Below, in pieces: positions 17,210 to 25,622 of a stretch of 64,000 nucleotides of DNA. Numbering within the stretch: position 1 is the stretch's first letter; every line of letters begins with the position of its first letter. The notes under the pieces are model-generated. The model did no database searches, had not been told where the DNA came from, and was given only the letters and a program-made list of their open reading frames with translations. Both the position numbers and the translations under genes were made by a program. The stretch comes from Janibacter cremeus (lineage in GTDB: Bacteria > Actinomycetota > Actinomycetes > Actinomycetales > Dermatophilaceae): NCBI RefSeq assembly GCF_013409205.1, contig NZ_JACCAE010000001.1, forward strand, positions 2,604,001-2,668,000, given 5' to 3'.

Positions 17210-18104
17210 TGTCCAGGTCCAGTTTCGCCGCGGCCAGCTCGATGTCCTCCTGGTGCTTCAGGACGACCCCGAGGGTCGAGCGGATCAGCTCCGGGTCGAG
17301 GTCCCCGGACGCCCCGAGGCTGAGCAGGGTGCGCGCCCAGTCGATGGTCTCGGCGACGGAGGGGGACTTGCGCAGGCGCATCTGACGCAGGGCGCCGACG
17401 AGCCGGACCAGGGACTCGGCGAGGGTCGTGTCGAGGTCCGGCACGGTCAGGGCGACGATCTGCCGCTCGAGCGACGCCTCGGGGTAGTCGATGTGCAGGT
17501 AGAGGCAGCGGCGTCGCAGGGCCTCGGACAGCTCGCGGGTGGCGTTGGAGGTCAGGACGACGAAGGGGGTCTGCGCCGCCTTGATCGTGCCCAGCTCGGG
17601 GACGGTCACCTGGAAGTCGGAGAGCACCTCCAGCAGCAGGCCCTCGATCTCGACGTCGGCCTTGTCCAGCTCGTCGATGAGCAGCACGGTCGGGTGCTCG
17701 TTGCGGATCGCGGTCAGCAGCGGCCGGGCCAGGAGGAACTCGTCGGTGAAGATGTCCTCCTTGACCGAGGTCCAGTCGGCCTCGTCCGCCCCCTTCGCGT
17801 CGTGGTGGGCGCCGGCGGCGGTGATCCGCAGCAGCTGCTTGGCGTGGTTCCACTCGTACAGCGCCCGGGCCTCGTCGACGCCCTCGTAGCACTGCAGGCG
17901 GACGAGCTCACCGTCCGTCGCGCCCGCGACGGCAGCCGACAGGGCGGTCTTGCCGACACCGGCCGGCCCCTCGACCAGCAGCGGCTTGCCCAGCTGGTCG
18001 GCGAGGTAGACCGTCGTCGCGATCGCGTCCGAGGCGAGGTATCCGTGCGCGGCCAGTCGCTCACGGACGTCGTCGACGGAGGCGAAACGAGGGGTGTGGG
18101 TCAT
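17196..18104 (-). CDS. MoxR-family AAA+ ATPase
   Basis: 302 residues. Walker A GPAGVGKT at about residues 43-50, Walker B VLLIDELDKAD, sensor-1 LTSNATRELSEALRRRC, and a helical lid. The IDELDKADVEIEGLLLEVL segment is characteristic of MoxR proteins. It acts as an ATP-driven chaperone with the VWA protein encoded directly downstream in an overlapping gene. The ATG at 18104 is preceded by CAGACT and 6 nt, again without a Shine-Dalgarno. It is divergent from the helix-turn-helix/kinase pair, with 84 bp between. Confidence 0.92.
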   Translation of the reverse strand: MTHTPRFASVDDVRERLAAHGYLASDAIATTVYLADQLGKPLLVEGPAGVGKTALSAAVAGATDGELVRLQCYEGVDEARALYEWNHAKQLLRITAAGAHHDAKGADEADWTSVKEDIFTDEFLLARPLLTAIRNEHPTVLLIDELDKADVEIEGLLLEVLSDFQVTVPELGTIKAAQTPFVVLTSNATRELSEALRRRCLYLHIDYPEASLERQIVALTVPDLDTTLAESLVRLVGALRQMRLRKSPSVAETIDWARTLLSLGASGDLDPELIRSTLGVVLKHQEDIELAAAKLDLDSVLT

Positions 18105-18188
18105 GCGCGCAGTCTGCCGGACACGCGGACGGGAGGAACCTTCGGGGAGCTTCCTCCCTAGGATGCAGGGAGATCGAAAGGGGATCAC

Positions 18189-18653
18189 GTGTCCGATGAC
18201 GTCGCCAGCACCCTCACCCGGCAGCGAGAGCTGTACGGCGAGCCGCTGCGCGATCTCGCGGACCGGGTGATGGGTGCGTTGGGCCTGACACAGGGCCGAC
18301 TGGCCCGGACCCTCGGGCTCTCGGCGCCGATGCTCTCCCAGCTGCTCTCGGGCCGCCGGACGAAGATCGGCAACCCCGCCGTCGTCCAGCGCCTCTACGT
18401 CCTGCTGGAGCTCGTGGACGAGGCGCCGGGGCTGGCCCCGGAGGAGCTCGCGGCCCGGATCGAGGCGGTGCACGAGGTGCAGGGCACCTACGCCACCACC
18501 CGGCCGACCAGCGACTCCGAGGAGGCGACGGTCGCTGGGCTGCGGGAGGTGGCCGGTCCCGCCGACCTGCGCGGGGCTGCGGACCTGCTCGCGGCGGAGC
18601 ATCCCCGGCTGTCCTCGTTGCTGCGCAAGGCGGCCGAGGGCGCGCATGGGTGA
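18189..18653 (+). CDS. Helix-turn-helix protein upstream of Ser/Thr kinase
   Basis: 154 residues from a GTG with a good AAAGGGG ribosome site 5 nt upstream. A Cro/C1-type helix-turn-helix covers about residues 25-60 (LGLTQGRLARTLGLSAPMLSQLLSGRRTKIGNP). The rest is helical, without recognisable domains or membrane segments. The last 8 bp overlap the kinase start, so the two proteins are made together. A DNA-binding regulator coupled to a kinase could be its substrate; that is inference. The AT-poor 84-bp spacer to the divergent MoxR gene would hold both promoters. Confidence 0.87.
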   Translation: MSDDVASTLTRQRELYGEPLRDLADRVMGALGLTQGRLARTLGLSAPMLSQLLSGRRTKIGNPAVVQRLYVLLELVDEAPGLAPEELAARIEAVHEVQGTYATTRPTSDSEEATVAGLREVAGPADLRGAADLLAAEHPRLSSLLRKAAEGAHG

Positions 18654-20040
18654 GGTCTTCGCCGGACGATACGAGCTGCTCGACCTCCTCGGGCAGGGCG
18701 GCATGGGCTCGGTGTGGCGGGTCCACGACAGGCGCACCGACTCGGTGGTCGCGGCCAAGGTCCTGCGCCAGTCCGACGCGGCCGCGCTCCTGCGCTTCGT
18801 GCGCGAGACCGCCTTCCGGGTCCAGCACTCCCACGTCGTCACCCCGCTCGGCTGGGCCGGTGAGGACGACCGGGTCCTGTTCACCATGCCGGTCGTCGAC
18901 GGGGGCTCGGTCGCCACCCTGGTCGGTGACCACGGGCCCCTGCCGGCCCCCTTCGTCGCGGAGATCCTGCGGCAGCTGCTTGATGCGCTCTCCGCCGTGC
19001 ACGACTCGCGGATCGTGCACCGGGACGTCAAACCGGCCAACGTCCTGCTCGCGGCCACCGGTCCCGATCGTCCGCACGCCTACCTGACCGACTTCGGGAT
19101 CGCGGTCGAGCTGGACGGGCCGCGCCTGACCGAGACGCATGCCGCGATCGGCACACCCGGCTACATGGCCCCGGAGCAGCGACGGGGCGAGCTGACGAGA
19201 GCCAGCGACCTGTACGCGGTCGGTGCCCTCGCGCGGTACATGCTCACGGCGGTACCGATCGACGGGAACCCGTTCGCCGTCGAGCGCCCCGGCGACGTGC
19301 CACAGGCACTCTGGCAGCTGACCAGCGACCTCCTGGTCGATGACGCCACCGACCGCCCGGACGCTGCGGCCGCGACCGCTCGCCTGCAAGCGCCAGAACT
19401 GGCCTGGACGCCCGGCGCGGCCGGGGATGTCGAGGTGCTGCAGCAGGTCTTCGACACGTGCGGGGGTGAGGCCGGGCTCCTCGAGCCGACCACCCTCGTG
19501 CGTCAGCTCTCGGACGAAGGGGGCGAGCCCCCTGCGTCCCATCCCTCACCGGCGGTGGGCTCTGATCCGGCACAGTACGCGGACACGATTGTGCCCGCGC
19601 GCGAGCCCGAATCTGCGTCCGGATCCCGTGTTGTCTCCGGAGCGGTGTCGACGCCGGGTCCGGTGCACCCGCCCCATCGGAAGCGAGCGAGGCTTCTGGC
19701 GGCTGGCGTCGTGACGGTCGCGGTCGTGGTGGTGGCGGCCGTCCTTGCCTGGACGTCCCTGTCCGGCGGCGACTCGGGCGGTGGCGACAGCGCGACCAGT
19801 CCGCCGGTGTCGAGCTCGTCGAGCACGAGTGATCCGACGAACTCGAGCAGCTCCTCGTCACCGGGCGAGTCGTCGCGGACGAGCCCCACGTCCGGCTCTG
19901 TCGAGGTTGGCACCGTGGTCAGCCGGGTCGGGCAGCCGTGCCAGTTCAGCGACGTCGGCCTGCGGGAGACGACCTCGGACGGGATCGAGGTCATCTGCGA
20001 GCAGACCGACGGGGACTACTCCTGGGAACGCTCCGACTGA
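18646..20040 (+). CDS. Membrane Ser/Thr protein kinase (PknB-like catalytic domain)
   Basis: 464 residues. Kinase domain at residues 8-275: glycine loop GQGGMGSVW, Lys38, HRDVKPANVLL with catalytic Asp127, DFG in LTDFGIAVE, and GTPGYMAPEQ of the activation segment. A proline/serine juxtamembrane stretch leads to one membrane helix at about residues 350-370, followed by a Ser/Thr-rich linker and a short extracytoplasmic tail with two cysteines (PCQFSD, VICEQ). There are no PASTA repeats, so this is not the cell-wall sensor PknB itself. It is co-translated with the preceding helix-turn-helix protein. Its 3' end overlaps the convergent VWA gene by 25 bp. Confidence 0.92.
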   Translation: MGEVFAGRYELLDLLGQGGMGSVWRVHDRRTDSVVAAKVLRQSDAAALLRFVRETAFRVQHSHVVTPLGWAGEDDRVLFTMPVVDGGSVATLVGDHGPLPAPFVAEILRQLLDALSAVHDSRIVHRDVKPANVLLAATGPDRPHAYLTDFGIAVELDGPRLTETHAAIGTPGYMAPEQRRGELTRASDLYAVGALARYMLTAVPIDGNPFAVERPGDVPQALWQLTSDLLVDDATDRPDAAAATARLQAPELAWTPGAAGDVEVLQQVFDTCGGEAGLLEPTTLVRQLSDEGGEPPASHPSPAVGSDPAQYADTIVPAREPESASGSRVVSGAVSTPGPVHPPHRKRARLLAAGVVTVAVVVVAAVLAWTSLSGGDSGGGDSATSPPVSSSSSTSDPTNSSSSSSPGESSRTSPTSGSVEVGTVVSRVGQPCQFSDVGLRETTSDGIEVICEQTDGDYSWERSD

Positions 20041-22013
20041 CTGGAGCCTTTGCGCCGCAGGCCGAACCATGCCCCGGAGACGAGGACGATCGCGGCCAGC
20101 AGGCCGCCACCGATCCAGGGAAGGCGTGAACCGCCTTCGTCCTGGGACGTGGTGGTCGAGGCTCGCGTGTTGTCGCTGTTGCTAGAGGTGCCGTGCCCGT
20201 CCGTTGTCGGCGATGGGCTCTGTGCCGATGTGTCTGCTGCTCCGGCGAAGCGCGGCTCACCGCTGATCTCACCCTTGACGTCCACGTCGATCTGCGCCGT
20301 CAACGGTGCGTCGAGGTCGTCACCCCTGGAGCTCTCGCGGCCGATCGCGAAGTAGTAGTAGCCGCTCATCGAGGCGTGATCGAACTCCTCGTGGTCCGAT
20401 CCATACGTGCTTGCGTCCTTGTTCCGGTAGCGGACCTCGGGGATGTACTCGCCGAGCACCAGCGAGTGTGCGTGGCTGCTGAGGTGTTCGCGGTTCTCTG
20501 GCTCGCCCTCATTGATTCGGGTGATCTCACGCAGGGCGGGGTTCCACGAGTTGACCGTGAAGAGGATGTAGTCGGTGGAGTCCAACTCCTGACTGCCGCC
20601 CTCCCCCAACGGGGTTCCCTCGGTCGACACACGGGCGGTGAAGGCGGCACGTTGGCCGTAGCCGACACGCACCCGGTAGTAGAGCTGCTCACCGGCCAGG
20701 ATCGTCTCCTCGTAGGACCCAGGAGCGAGAGTGGCGGCGTCGGCGAAGCCGCCACCGCCGACGACCGGCTCGGCGGAACCATCGCCCTTGGCCGTCCAAC
20801 CGGTGATCTTCTCGCCATCCAGGGGCGCGGGGAGTGAGTCCGGGTCTCGGACCGGGGGCTCCTCGACGTAGACGAGCTGAACGGGGATGTCCGTGCCCTT
20901 GCCCTCGTCGTGGGTGACCTCGAGGAGGAGCTCGTCGGACGTTGCGCACGCGTTGTCGGCGGCAGGGTCCGTGACCTGGTTGTTGACGGAGGTCCCCACC
21001 GTGATCGACTCCACGCCGCGGAAGAACTCCGTGCTCGTCGAGTAGCCTCTCGTGCACTGCTCGCCGTCCGGGGTGTAGGTGATGATCTCCCAGAACTCGG
21101 AGTCGTTCATCTCGCGGTCCTGGAAAGGCGGTCGCGCCACGAGGCCGATGTGGACGATGGAGTTGGGAGTTCGCTTGATGCGGGCGTAGCGGGGCTCGGC
21201 GCTGACGGAGAACGTGTCGGTGTAGCGCCCCGGCGTGACGGTCGGGGCGTCGGTCTTGTCCTCGGTCAGGGTGATCGGGGTGCCCTCGACGCTGAATTGG
21301 CGCACGGCTCGGGTGGAGATCTTGGTCAGGCTGGTGGCGAGCTGGTCGGCGTCCTTGGCGTCGTAGTAGGTGCCGTCGCCGGCGTCGGCGATGCACTGGA
21401 GCTGCTTGCGGGCGGTGTCCTTGACGCCGAAGCCGACGGTGTCGATGCGCAGGTCGACGCCGTTCTTGACGAGTTTCTTCACGACGGGGCAGGGGTCGGG
21501 GACGCAGGACTCCTCGCCGTCGGAGACGAGGACGATGTTGCGCTTGCCCTTGGTGCCGAGGTCGTCCATGGCCTTGGTCAGGGAGTGGGCGATAGGGGTC
21601 TCGCCCTTCGCCTCGAAGCCCCTGATGGCCTTCGTCAGAGCGGGCTTGTCCACCGGTCCGATGGGAACGGCGAGCTGGGTGTCGGCGCAGGCGGCCTTGG
21701 TGGGGGTGCCGCCGGGCTCGGTGGCCCCGTAGACGCGCAGGCCGACGTGTGCGTCTCTGGGGAGGGAGTCCACGACGCCGGTGAGGGCTTTCTTCGCGGC
21801 GGCCATCTTGGTGCCGCCGGCCGGGTCGGGTTCCTTCATCGACCCCGACGCGTCGAGCATCAGCAACAGCTCGCCCGGATCCTCCGTGGCGGTCGACGTG
21901 GCTGCCGTGCCTGCGGTGGCGCTGCTCGTGGTGGTGACGGCGCCGGTCAGCGCCAGGACCCCGGACAGGCCGGCACCAAGGAGCGCTTGGACCGTGGCGG
22001 TGGAGGTGTGCAT
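20016..22013 (-). CDS. Secreted, membrane-anchored VWA-domain surface protein
   Basis: 665 residues. A signal peptide (hydrophobic segment about 7-27, AxA-type region near 35) is followed at residue 51 by a VWA domain with MIDAS LDASGSMKEPD and a DDLGTKGKRNIVLVSDGEESC segment. A long beta-rich region with several cysteines comes next, then a Ser/Thr-rich spacer, one C-terminal helix (LPWIGGGLLAAIVLVSGAWFG) and a basic tail. This is a surface-displayed metal-dependent adhesion-type domain. The ATG at 22013 has AGGGGAA about 7 nt upstream. The promoter carries a paired TTTGCT-WW-AGCAAA palindrome. Ligand and role are unknown. Confidence 0.88.
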   Translation of the reverse strand: MHTSTATVQALLGAGLSGVLALTGAVTTTSSATAGTAATSTATEDPGELLLMLDASGSMKEPDPAGGTKMAAAKKALTGVVDSLPRDAHVGLRVYGATEPGGTPTKAACADTQLAVPIGPVDKPALTKAIRGFEAKGETPIAHSLTKAMDDLGTKGKRNIVLVSDGEESCVPDPCPVVKKLVKNGVDLRIDTVGFGVKDTARKQLQCIADAGDGTYYDAKDADQLATSLTKISTRAVRQFSVEGTPITLTEDKTDAPTVTPGRYTDTFSVSAEPRYARIKRTPNSIVHIGLVARPPFQDREMNDSEFWEIITYTPDGEQCTRGYSTSTEFFRGVESITVGTSVNNQVTDPAADNACATSDELLLEVTHDEGKGTDIPVQLVYVEEPPVRDPDSLPAPLDGEKITGWTAKGDGSAEPVVGGGGFADAATLAPGSYEETILAGEQLYYRVRVGYGQRAAFTARVSTEGTPLGEGGSQELDSTDYILFTVNSWNPALREITRINEGEPENREHLSSHAHSLVLGEYIPEVRYRNKDASTYGSDHEEFDHASMSGYYYFAIGRESSRGDDLDAPLTAQIDVDVKGEISGEPRFAGAADTSAQSPSPTTDGHGTSSNSDNTRASTTTSQDEGGSRLPWIGGGLLAAIVLVSGAWFGLRRKGSSQSERSQE

Positions 22014-22044
22014 CGTGTGGTTCCCCTGGGAGTACGGCGATGTG

Positions 22045-22080
22045 TTTGCTAAAGCAAACGTAGATCTTTGCTTTAGCAAA
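22045..22080. promoter_or_regulatory. Paired palindromic operator upstream of VWA surface protein
   Basis: TTTGCTAAAGCAAA (22045-22058) and TTTGCTTTAGCAAA (22067-22080) are exact reverse complements. Each is itself a palindrome of TTTGCT and AGCAAA around two A/T bases, and their centres are 22 bp apart, about two helical turns. The element is very AT-rich against the surrounding sequence and ends 32 bp before the VWA start codon. Two dimers of a regulator (MarR, TetR or Lrp type) on one DNA face would fit. A 14-bp stem with an 8-nt loop in RNA is the alternative. Confidence 0.7.
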
Positions 22081-22213
22081 TGTCAATGCGATCCGCGTCG
22101 AGCCTAGATCAGGGCGAAGGGGGAGGGGGCTGAGGTGCGGGGCGAGACGGAGATGCTCAAGAAGCAGGCGAAGGCCGCCCGCCAGACCCGCGCGTAACTG
22201 CGGGGCGCCTCTG

Positions 22214-22654
22214 TCAGAGCGCGTCGAGCTCGTCCCGGCAGCGCCGCTCGAAGGTGCCCAGCTCGGTCAGCGCGTCCTCGATGTCGCGCCGCCGCTGCTC
22301 CAGGTCCTCCCGACGCTCGTCGATCTGCCCGAGCACGTACTCCAGCTGACTGCGCTTGCCGCGCGGGACGTCGTAGAGGTTGACGATGGTGGCGATCTCA
22401 TCCAGCGGGAAGCCGAGCCGCCGGCCGCGCATGATCAACGAGAGCCGGGTGCGCTCCCGCCGGTGGAAGATGCGCGTCGTGCCGATCCGCTCGGGGGAGA
22501 TCAGTCCGATGTCCTCGTAGTGGCGCACCGTGCGGGTGGTGATGCCGAACTCGTCGGCGATCTCGCGGATGCTCCACGTCGCGTCCGCGGGGGCCGGGCC
22601 GCCGGCCGGCGCGCTCGGAGCGGGGCCTGGGTCCCCCTTCGTCGGGCTTGTCAT
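22214..22654 (-). CDS. MerR-family regulator of acyl-CoA catabolism (LiuR-like)
   Basis: About 146 residues. After a Pro/Ala-rich N-terminus, the MerR helix-turn-helix begins at about residue 26 (WSIREIADEFGITTRTVRHYEDIGLISPER), followed by the wing and a coiled-coil (LEYVLGQIDERREDLEQRRRDIEDAL). It has no metal-binding cysteine cluster, as in MerR regulators that sense CoA esters. The ATG at 22654 is preferred over GTG 22663 because CATAGT lies 7 nt upstream. The promoter spacer contains a perfect 16-bp palindrome, and an acyl-CoA dehydrogenase gene is divergent. By analogy with LiuR it probably represses both directions until an acyl-CoA binds. Confidence 0.88.
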   Translation of the reverse strand: MTSPTKGDPGPAPSAPAGGPAPADATWSIREIADEFGITTRTVRHYEDIGLISPERIGTTRIFHRRERTRLSLIMRGRRLGFPLDEIATIVNLYDVPRGKRSQLEYVLGQIDERREDLEQRRRDIEDALTELGTFERRCRDELDAL

Positions 22655-22661
22655 GGACGGC

Positions 22662-22690
22662 ACTATGCTTTACGTTGACGTCAACGTCAA
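22662..22690 (-). promoter_or_regulatory. MerR promoter with operator in the -35/-10 spacer
   Basis: Read on the minus strand: -35 TTGACG (22690-22685), a 17-bp spacer, -10 CATAGT (22667-22662), then the MerR gene start 7 nt on. The perfect palindrome ACGTTGACGTCAACGT (22672-22687) fills the spacer and overlaps the -35 box. MerR proteins characteristically bind in the spacer, and LiuR-type operators contain similar TTGACGT-ACGTCAA halves. The divergent acyl-CoA dehydrogenase starts 54 bp away on the other side. Confidence 0.7.
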
Positions 22691-22740
22691 GCAACGCAAG
22701 CGACCCGGCGACGACGTCGGTACGCAGGGAAAGGTCGGGC

Positions 22741-23937
22741 ATGTTCGAGCTCTCGCAGGACCACGAGGACTTCCGCGCCGCGGTGCGCGACTTCGCCGAG
22801 AGCGAGGTCGAGCCGCACGTCGCCCAGTGGGACAAGGATCACCACCTCCCGCTGGAGGTCGTGCGCAAGATGGGGGATATGGGCTTCTTCGGCCTCGTCG
22901 TCCCCGAGCGCTGGGGCGGGCAGGCCGAGACGGTCGACGGCATCGTCCAGTCCGACTTCACGGCCCTGTGCGTCGCGATCGAGGAGCTCGGCCGCATCGA
23001 CCAGTCGATCGGTATCACCCTCTCCGCGGGCGTCGGCCTGGGCATCAACCCGATCCTCTCCTTCGGCAACGACGAGCAGCGTGACCAGTGGCTGCCGGAC
23101 CTCGTGGCCGGCAAGACCCTGGCCGGCTTCGGCCTGACCGAGCCCGACGCCGGTTCCGACGCGGGCGGCACCCGCACCACCGCCAAGCGCGAGGGCGACG
23201 AGTGGGTCGTCAACGGCGCCAAGTCCTTCATCACCAACTCCGGTACCGACATCACCTCCCTGGTCACCGTCACCGCCCGGACCGGGACGAACGAGGACGG
23301 CCGCGCGCAGATCTCGGCGATCCTCGTCCCCAGCGGCACCCCCGGCTTCACCGTCGAGGAGCCCTACGACAAGCTCGGCTGGCACATCTCCGACACCCAC
23401 GGCCTGAGCTTCGCCGACTGCCGGGTGCCCGCGGGCAATCTCGTCGGCGAGGAGGGCAAGGGCTTCCGCCAGTTCCTCAAGACCCTCGACGACGGCCGCA
23501 TCGCCATCTCGGCGCTCGCCACCGGTCTGACCCAGCGCATGCTCGAGCTGTCGACCGAGTACGCCAACACGCGCACCTCCTTCGGTCGGCCGATCGGAGC
23601 CAACCAGGGCGTCTCCTTCCCGGTCTCCGACCTGGCCGTCATGGCCGAGACCTCCCGGGTGCTCACCTACAAGGCCGCGTGGCTGAAGGACCAGGCCGAC
23701 CGCGGCCTGCGCTCGACGAAGGAGGTCGCCAAGGCTGCCGCCATCGCCAAGCTCTACACCTCCGAGGCGGCGGTGAGCGCGACCCGCATCGCGACGCAGA
23801 TCTTCGGTGGCAACGGCTTCATCGAGGAGTACCCGGTCGCCCGTTTCTACCGCGATGCCAAGATCCTCGAGATCGGCGAGGGCACCTCCGAGGTCCAGCG
23901 CATGGTCATTGCCCGCCACCTCGGCCTGTCGGCCTGA
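22741..23937 (+). CDS. Acyl-CoA dehydrogenase
   Basis: 398 residues. It oxidises an acyl-CoA to the 2-enoyl-CoA with FAD and passes electrons to ETF. FAD/substrate motifs are LTEPDAGSDAGGTRT and WVVNGAKSFITNSG. The C-terminal signature IGEGTSEVQRMVIAR carries the glutamate that acts as base in short- and medium-chain enzymes; isovaleryl-CoA dehydrogenases place it elsewhere. The ATG at 22741 has AGGGAAAGG about 8 nt upstream. It shares an operator region with the divergent MerR gene and precedes a carboxyltransferase by 14 bp. Branched- or medium-chain acyl-CoA degradation is likely; the exact substrate is not visible. Confidence 0.92.
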   Translation: MFELSQDHEDFRAAVRDFAESEVEPHVAQWDKDHHLPLEVVRKMGDMGFFGLVVPERWGGQAETVDGIVQSDFTALCVAIEELGRIDQSIGITLSAGVGLGINPILSFGNDEQRDQWLPDLVAGKTLAGFGLTEPDAGSDAGGTRTTAKREGDEWVVNGAKSFITNSGTDITSLVTVTARTGTNEDGRAQISAILVPSGTPGFTVEEPYDKLGWHISDTHGLSFADCRVPAGNLVGEEGKGFRQFLKTLDDGRIAISALATGLTQRMLELSTEYANTRTSFGRPIGANQGVSFPVSDLAVMAETSRVLTYKAAWLKDQADRGLRSTKEVAKAAAIAKLYTSEAAVSATRIATQIFGGNGFIEEYPVARFYRDAKILEIGEGTSEVQRMVIARHLGLSA

Positions 23938-23951
23938 GCGAAGGGAGCGAC

Positions 23952-25517
23952 ATGACCACCCCGTACCCGCTCGACCCCAAGGTCGAGGACGTCCGTCGGC
24001 GCATCGCCGAGGCCCATGCGGCCTCCGAGCGGCCCACCGAGAAGGCTGCGGCCAAGCTCGAGTCGCAGAACAAGCTCTACGTCCGCGACCGCATCGACCT
24101 GCTCGTCGACGAGGGCTCGTTCGTCGAGGACGGGCGCTACGCCAATGCCCTCGCCACGGGCCTGCCGGCCGACGGCGTGGTCACCGGCCGCGGTCTCGTC
24201 GATGACCGCCCGGTGATCATCATCGCCAACGACCCGACGGTCAAGGCCGGCTCCTGGGGCGCCCGCACGGTCGAGAAGATCGTGCGCGCGACCGAGACGG
24301 CCCTGCGCGAGGAGCTGCCCGTCTTCTGGCTCGTCGACTCCGCGGGGGCCCGGATCACCGACCAGGTCGAGATGTTCCCCGGCCGCCGCGGTGCCGGGCG
24401 CATCTTCCACAACCAGGTCGCCCTGTCCGGCAAGGTGCCCCAGGTCTGCTGCCTCTTCGGCCCGAGCGCAGCCGGTGGCGCCTACATCCCCTCCTTCACC
24501 GACCTGGTGATCATGGTCGAGGGCAATGCCTCGATGTACCTGGGCAGTCCCCGCATGGCCGAGATGGTCGTGGGGGAGAAGGTGTCCTTGGAGGACATGG
24601 GTGGCGCCCGGATGCACTGCACCGTCAGCGGCGTGGGTGACGTCCTCGTCGCCGACGACACCGAGGCCATCGAGACGGCGCGGATCTGGCTGAGCTATCT
24701 CCCGCTCAACTGGCACAGCGAGTTGCCCTCGTACGAGCCGGAGGGGCCCTCCGCGGAATTGACGAGCGAGACGATTCCCGAGCGGGAGTCGCAGCCCTTC
24801 GACGTCCACGACGTCATCGACGGGCTCGTCGACGACGACTCCTTCTTCGAGGTCAAGTCGCTCTTCGCCCCGGAGCTCGTCGTCGGCCTCGGTCGGATGG
24901 CGGGCGAGACCGTCGGCATCGTCGCCAACAACTCGATGGCCAAGGGCGGTGTGCTCTTCACCGACAGTGCTGACAAGGCCTCGCGCTTCATCTGGTTGTG
25001 CGACGCCTACTCGATCCCGCTGATCTACCTGGCCGACGTGCCCGGTTTCATGATCGGCTCCGAGGTCGAGCGCGGTGGCATCATCCGCCACGGGGCGAAG
25101 ATGGTCTCGGCGGTCTCCTCGGCGACCGTGCCACAGTTCTGCGTCGTCATCCGCAAGGCCTACGGTGCCGGCCTCTACGCCATGGGCGGCCCGGGCTTCG
25201 CTCCCGATGCCACGATCGCCCTGCCGACTGCGCGTATCGCCGTCATGGGCCCCGAGGCCGCCGTCAACGCGGTGTACGCCAACAAGATCGCCCAGGTCGA
25301 GGCCGAGCACGGTGAGGCCGCCCGCGACGAGTTCATCGCCAGGGCACGCGCCGAGTACGAGGAGGACGTCGACCTGGAGCGCCTGGCGGCCGACCTCGTC
25401 CTGGACCAGGTGATCGAGCCGGAGAGCCTGCGCCGCGAGCTGCTCACCCGACTGCGCCACGCACGCGGTCGGGAACGCACGTTCTCCACCCGCCGACGGG
25501 ACATCCCGCCGGTGTGA
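23952..25517 (+). CDS. Acyl-CoA carboxylase beta subunit (carboxyltransferase)
   Basis: 521 residues with both carboxyltransferase halves: an N-terminal acyl-CoA-binding domain (SAGARITDQVEMFPGRRGAG, GPSAAGGAYIPS) and a C-terminal carboxybiotin domain (LYLADVPGFMIG-type segment, VIRKAYGAGLYAMGGPGF). It transfers carboxyl from biotin to an acyl-CoA. The divergence from the AccD at 34-35.8 kb and the MerR/acyl-CoA dehydrogenase context suggest a catabolic carboxylase such as methylcrotonyl- or geranyl-CoA type rather than the lipid-synthesis enzyme. No biotin carboxylase follows it, so it must borrow an alpha subunit from elsewhere, possibly the one at 10.4-12.2 kb. It has a GAAGGGAG ribosome site. 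Confidence 0.9.
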   Translation: MTTPYPLDPKVEDVRRRIAEAHAASERPTEKAAAKLESQNKLYVRDRIDLLVDEGSFVEDGRYANALATGLPADGVVTGRGLVDDRPVIIIANDPTVKAGSWGARTVEKIVRATETALREELPVFWLVDSAGARITDQVEMFPGRRGAGRIFHNQVALSGKVPQVCCLFGPSAAGGAYIPSFTDLVIMVEGNASMYLGSPRMAEMVVGEKVSLEDMGGARMHCTVSGVGDVLVADDTEAIETARIWLSYLPLNWHSELPSYEPEGPSAELTSETIPERESQPFDVHDVIDGLVDDDSFFEVKSLFAPELVVGLGRMAGETVGIVANNSMAKGGVLFTDSADKASRFIWLCDAYSIPLIYLADVPGFMIGSEVERGGIIRHGAKMVSAVSSATVPQFCVVIRKAYGAGLYAMGGPGFAPDATIALPTARIAVMGPEAAVNAVYANKIAQVEAEHGEAARDEFIARARAEYEEDVDLERLAADLVLDQVIEPESLRRELLTRLRHARGRERTFSTRRRDIPPV

Positions 25518-25622
25518 TGAGCCTCGCGCCGCTCGCGCTGCATGACCGCCACCGCGTTGTTACCGTCGGGTAGTCGTTGGCGGAGATGTCTCCGTCGTGT
25601 TCCCTGACGAAGGATCTTCACC

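Noticed and set aside
15740..18104. Carbon monoxide dehydrogenase maturation locus
   Set aside because: The VWA protein is CoxE-like and MoxR is present, but no cox structural genes lie nearby.
22135..22197. A 20-codon frame (GTG to TAA) containing MLKKQAKAARQTRA between the VWA operator and the MerR gene
   Set aside because: Very short, without a ribosome site or homology I recognise; it may be a decayed gene end but cannot be supported.
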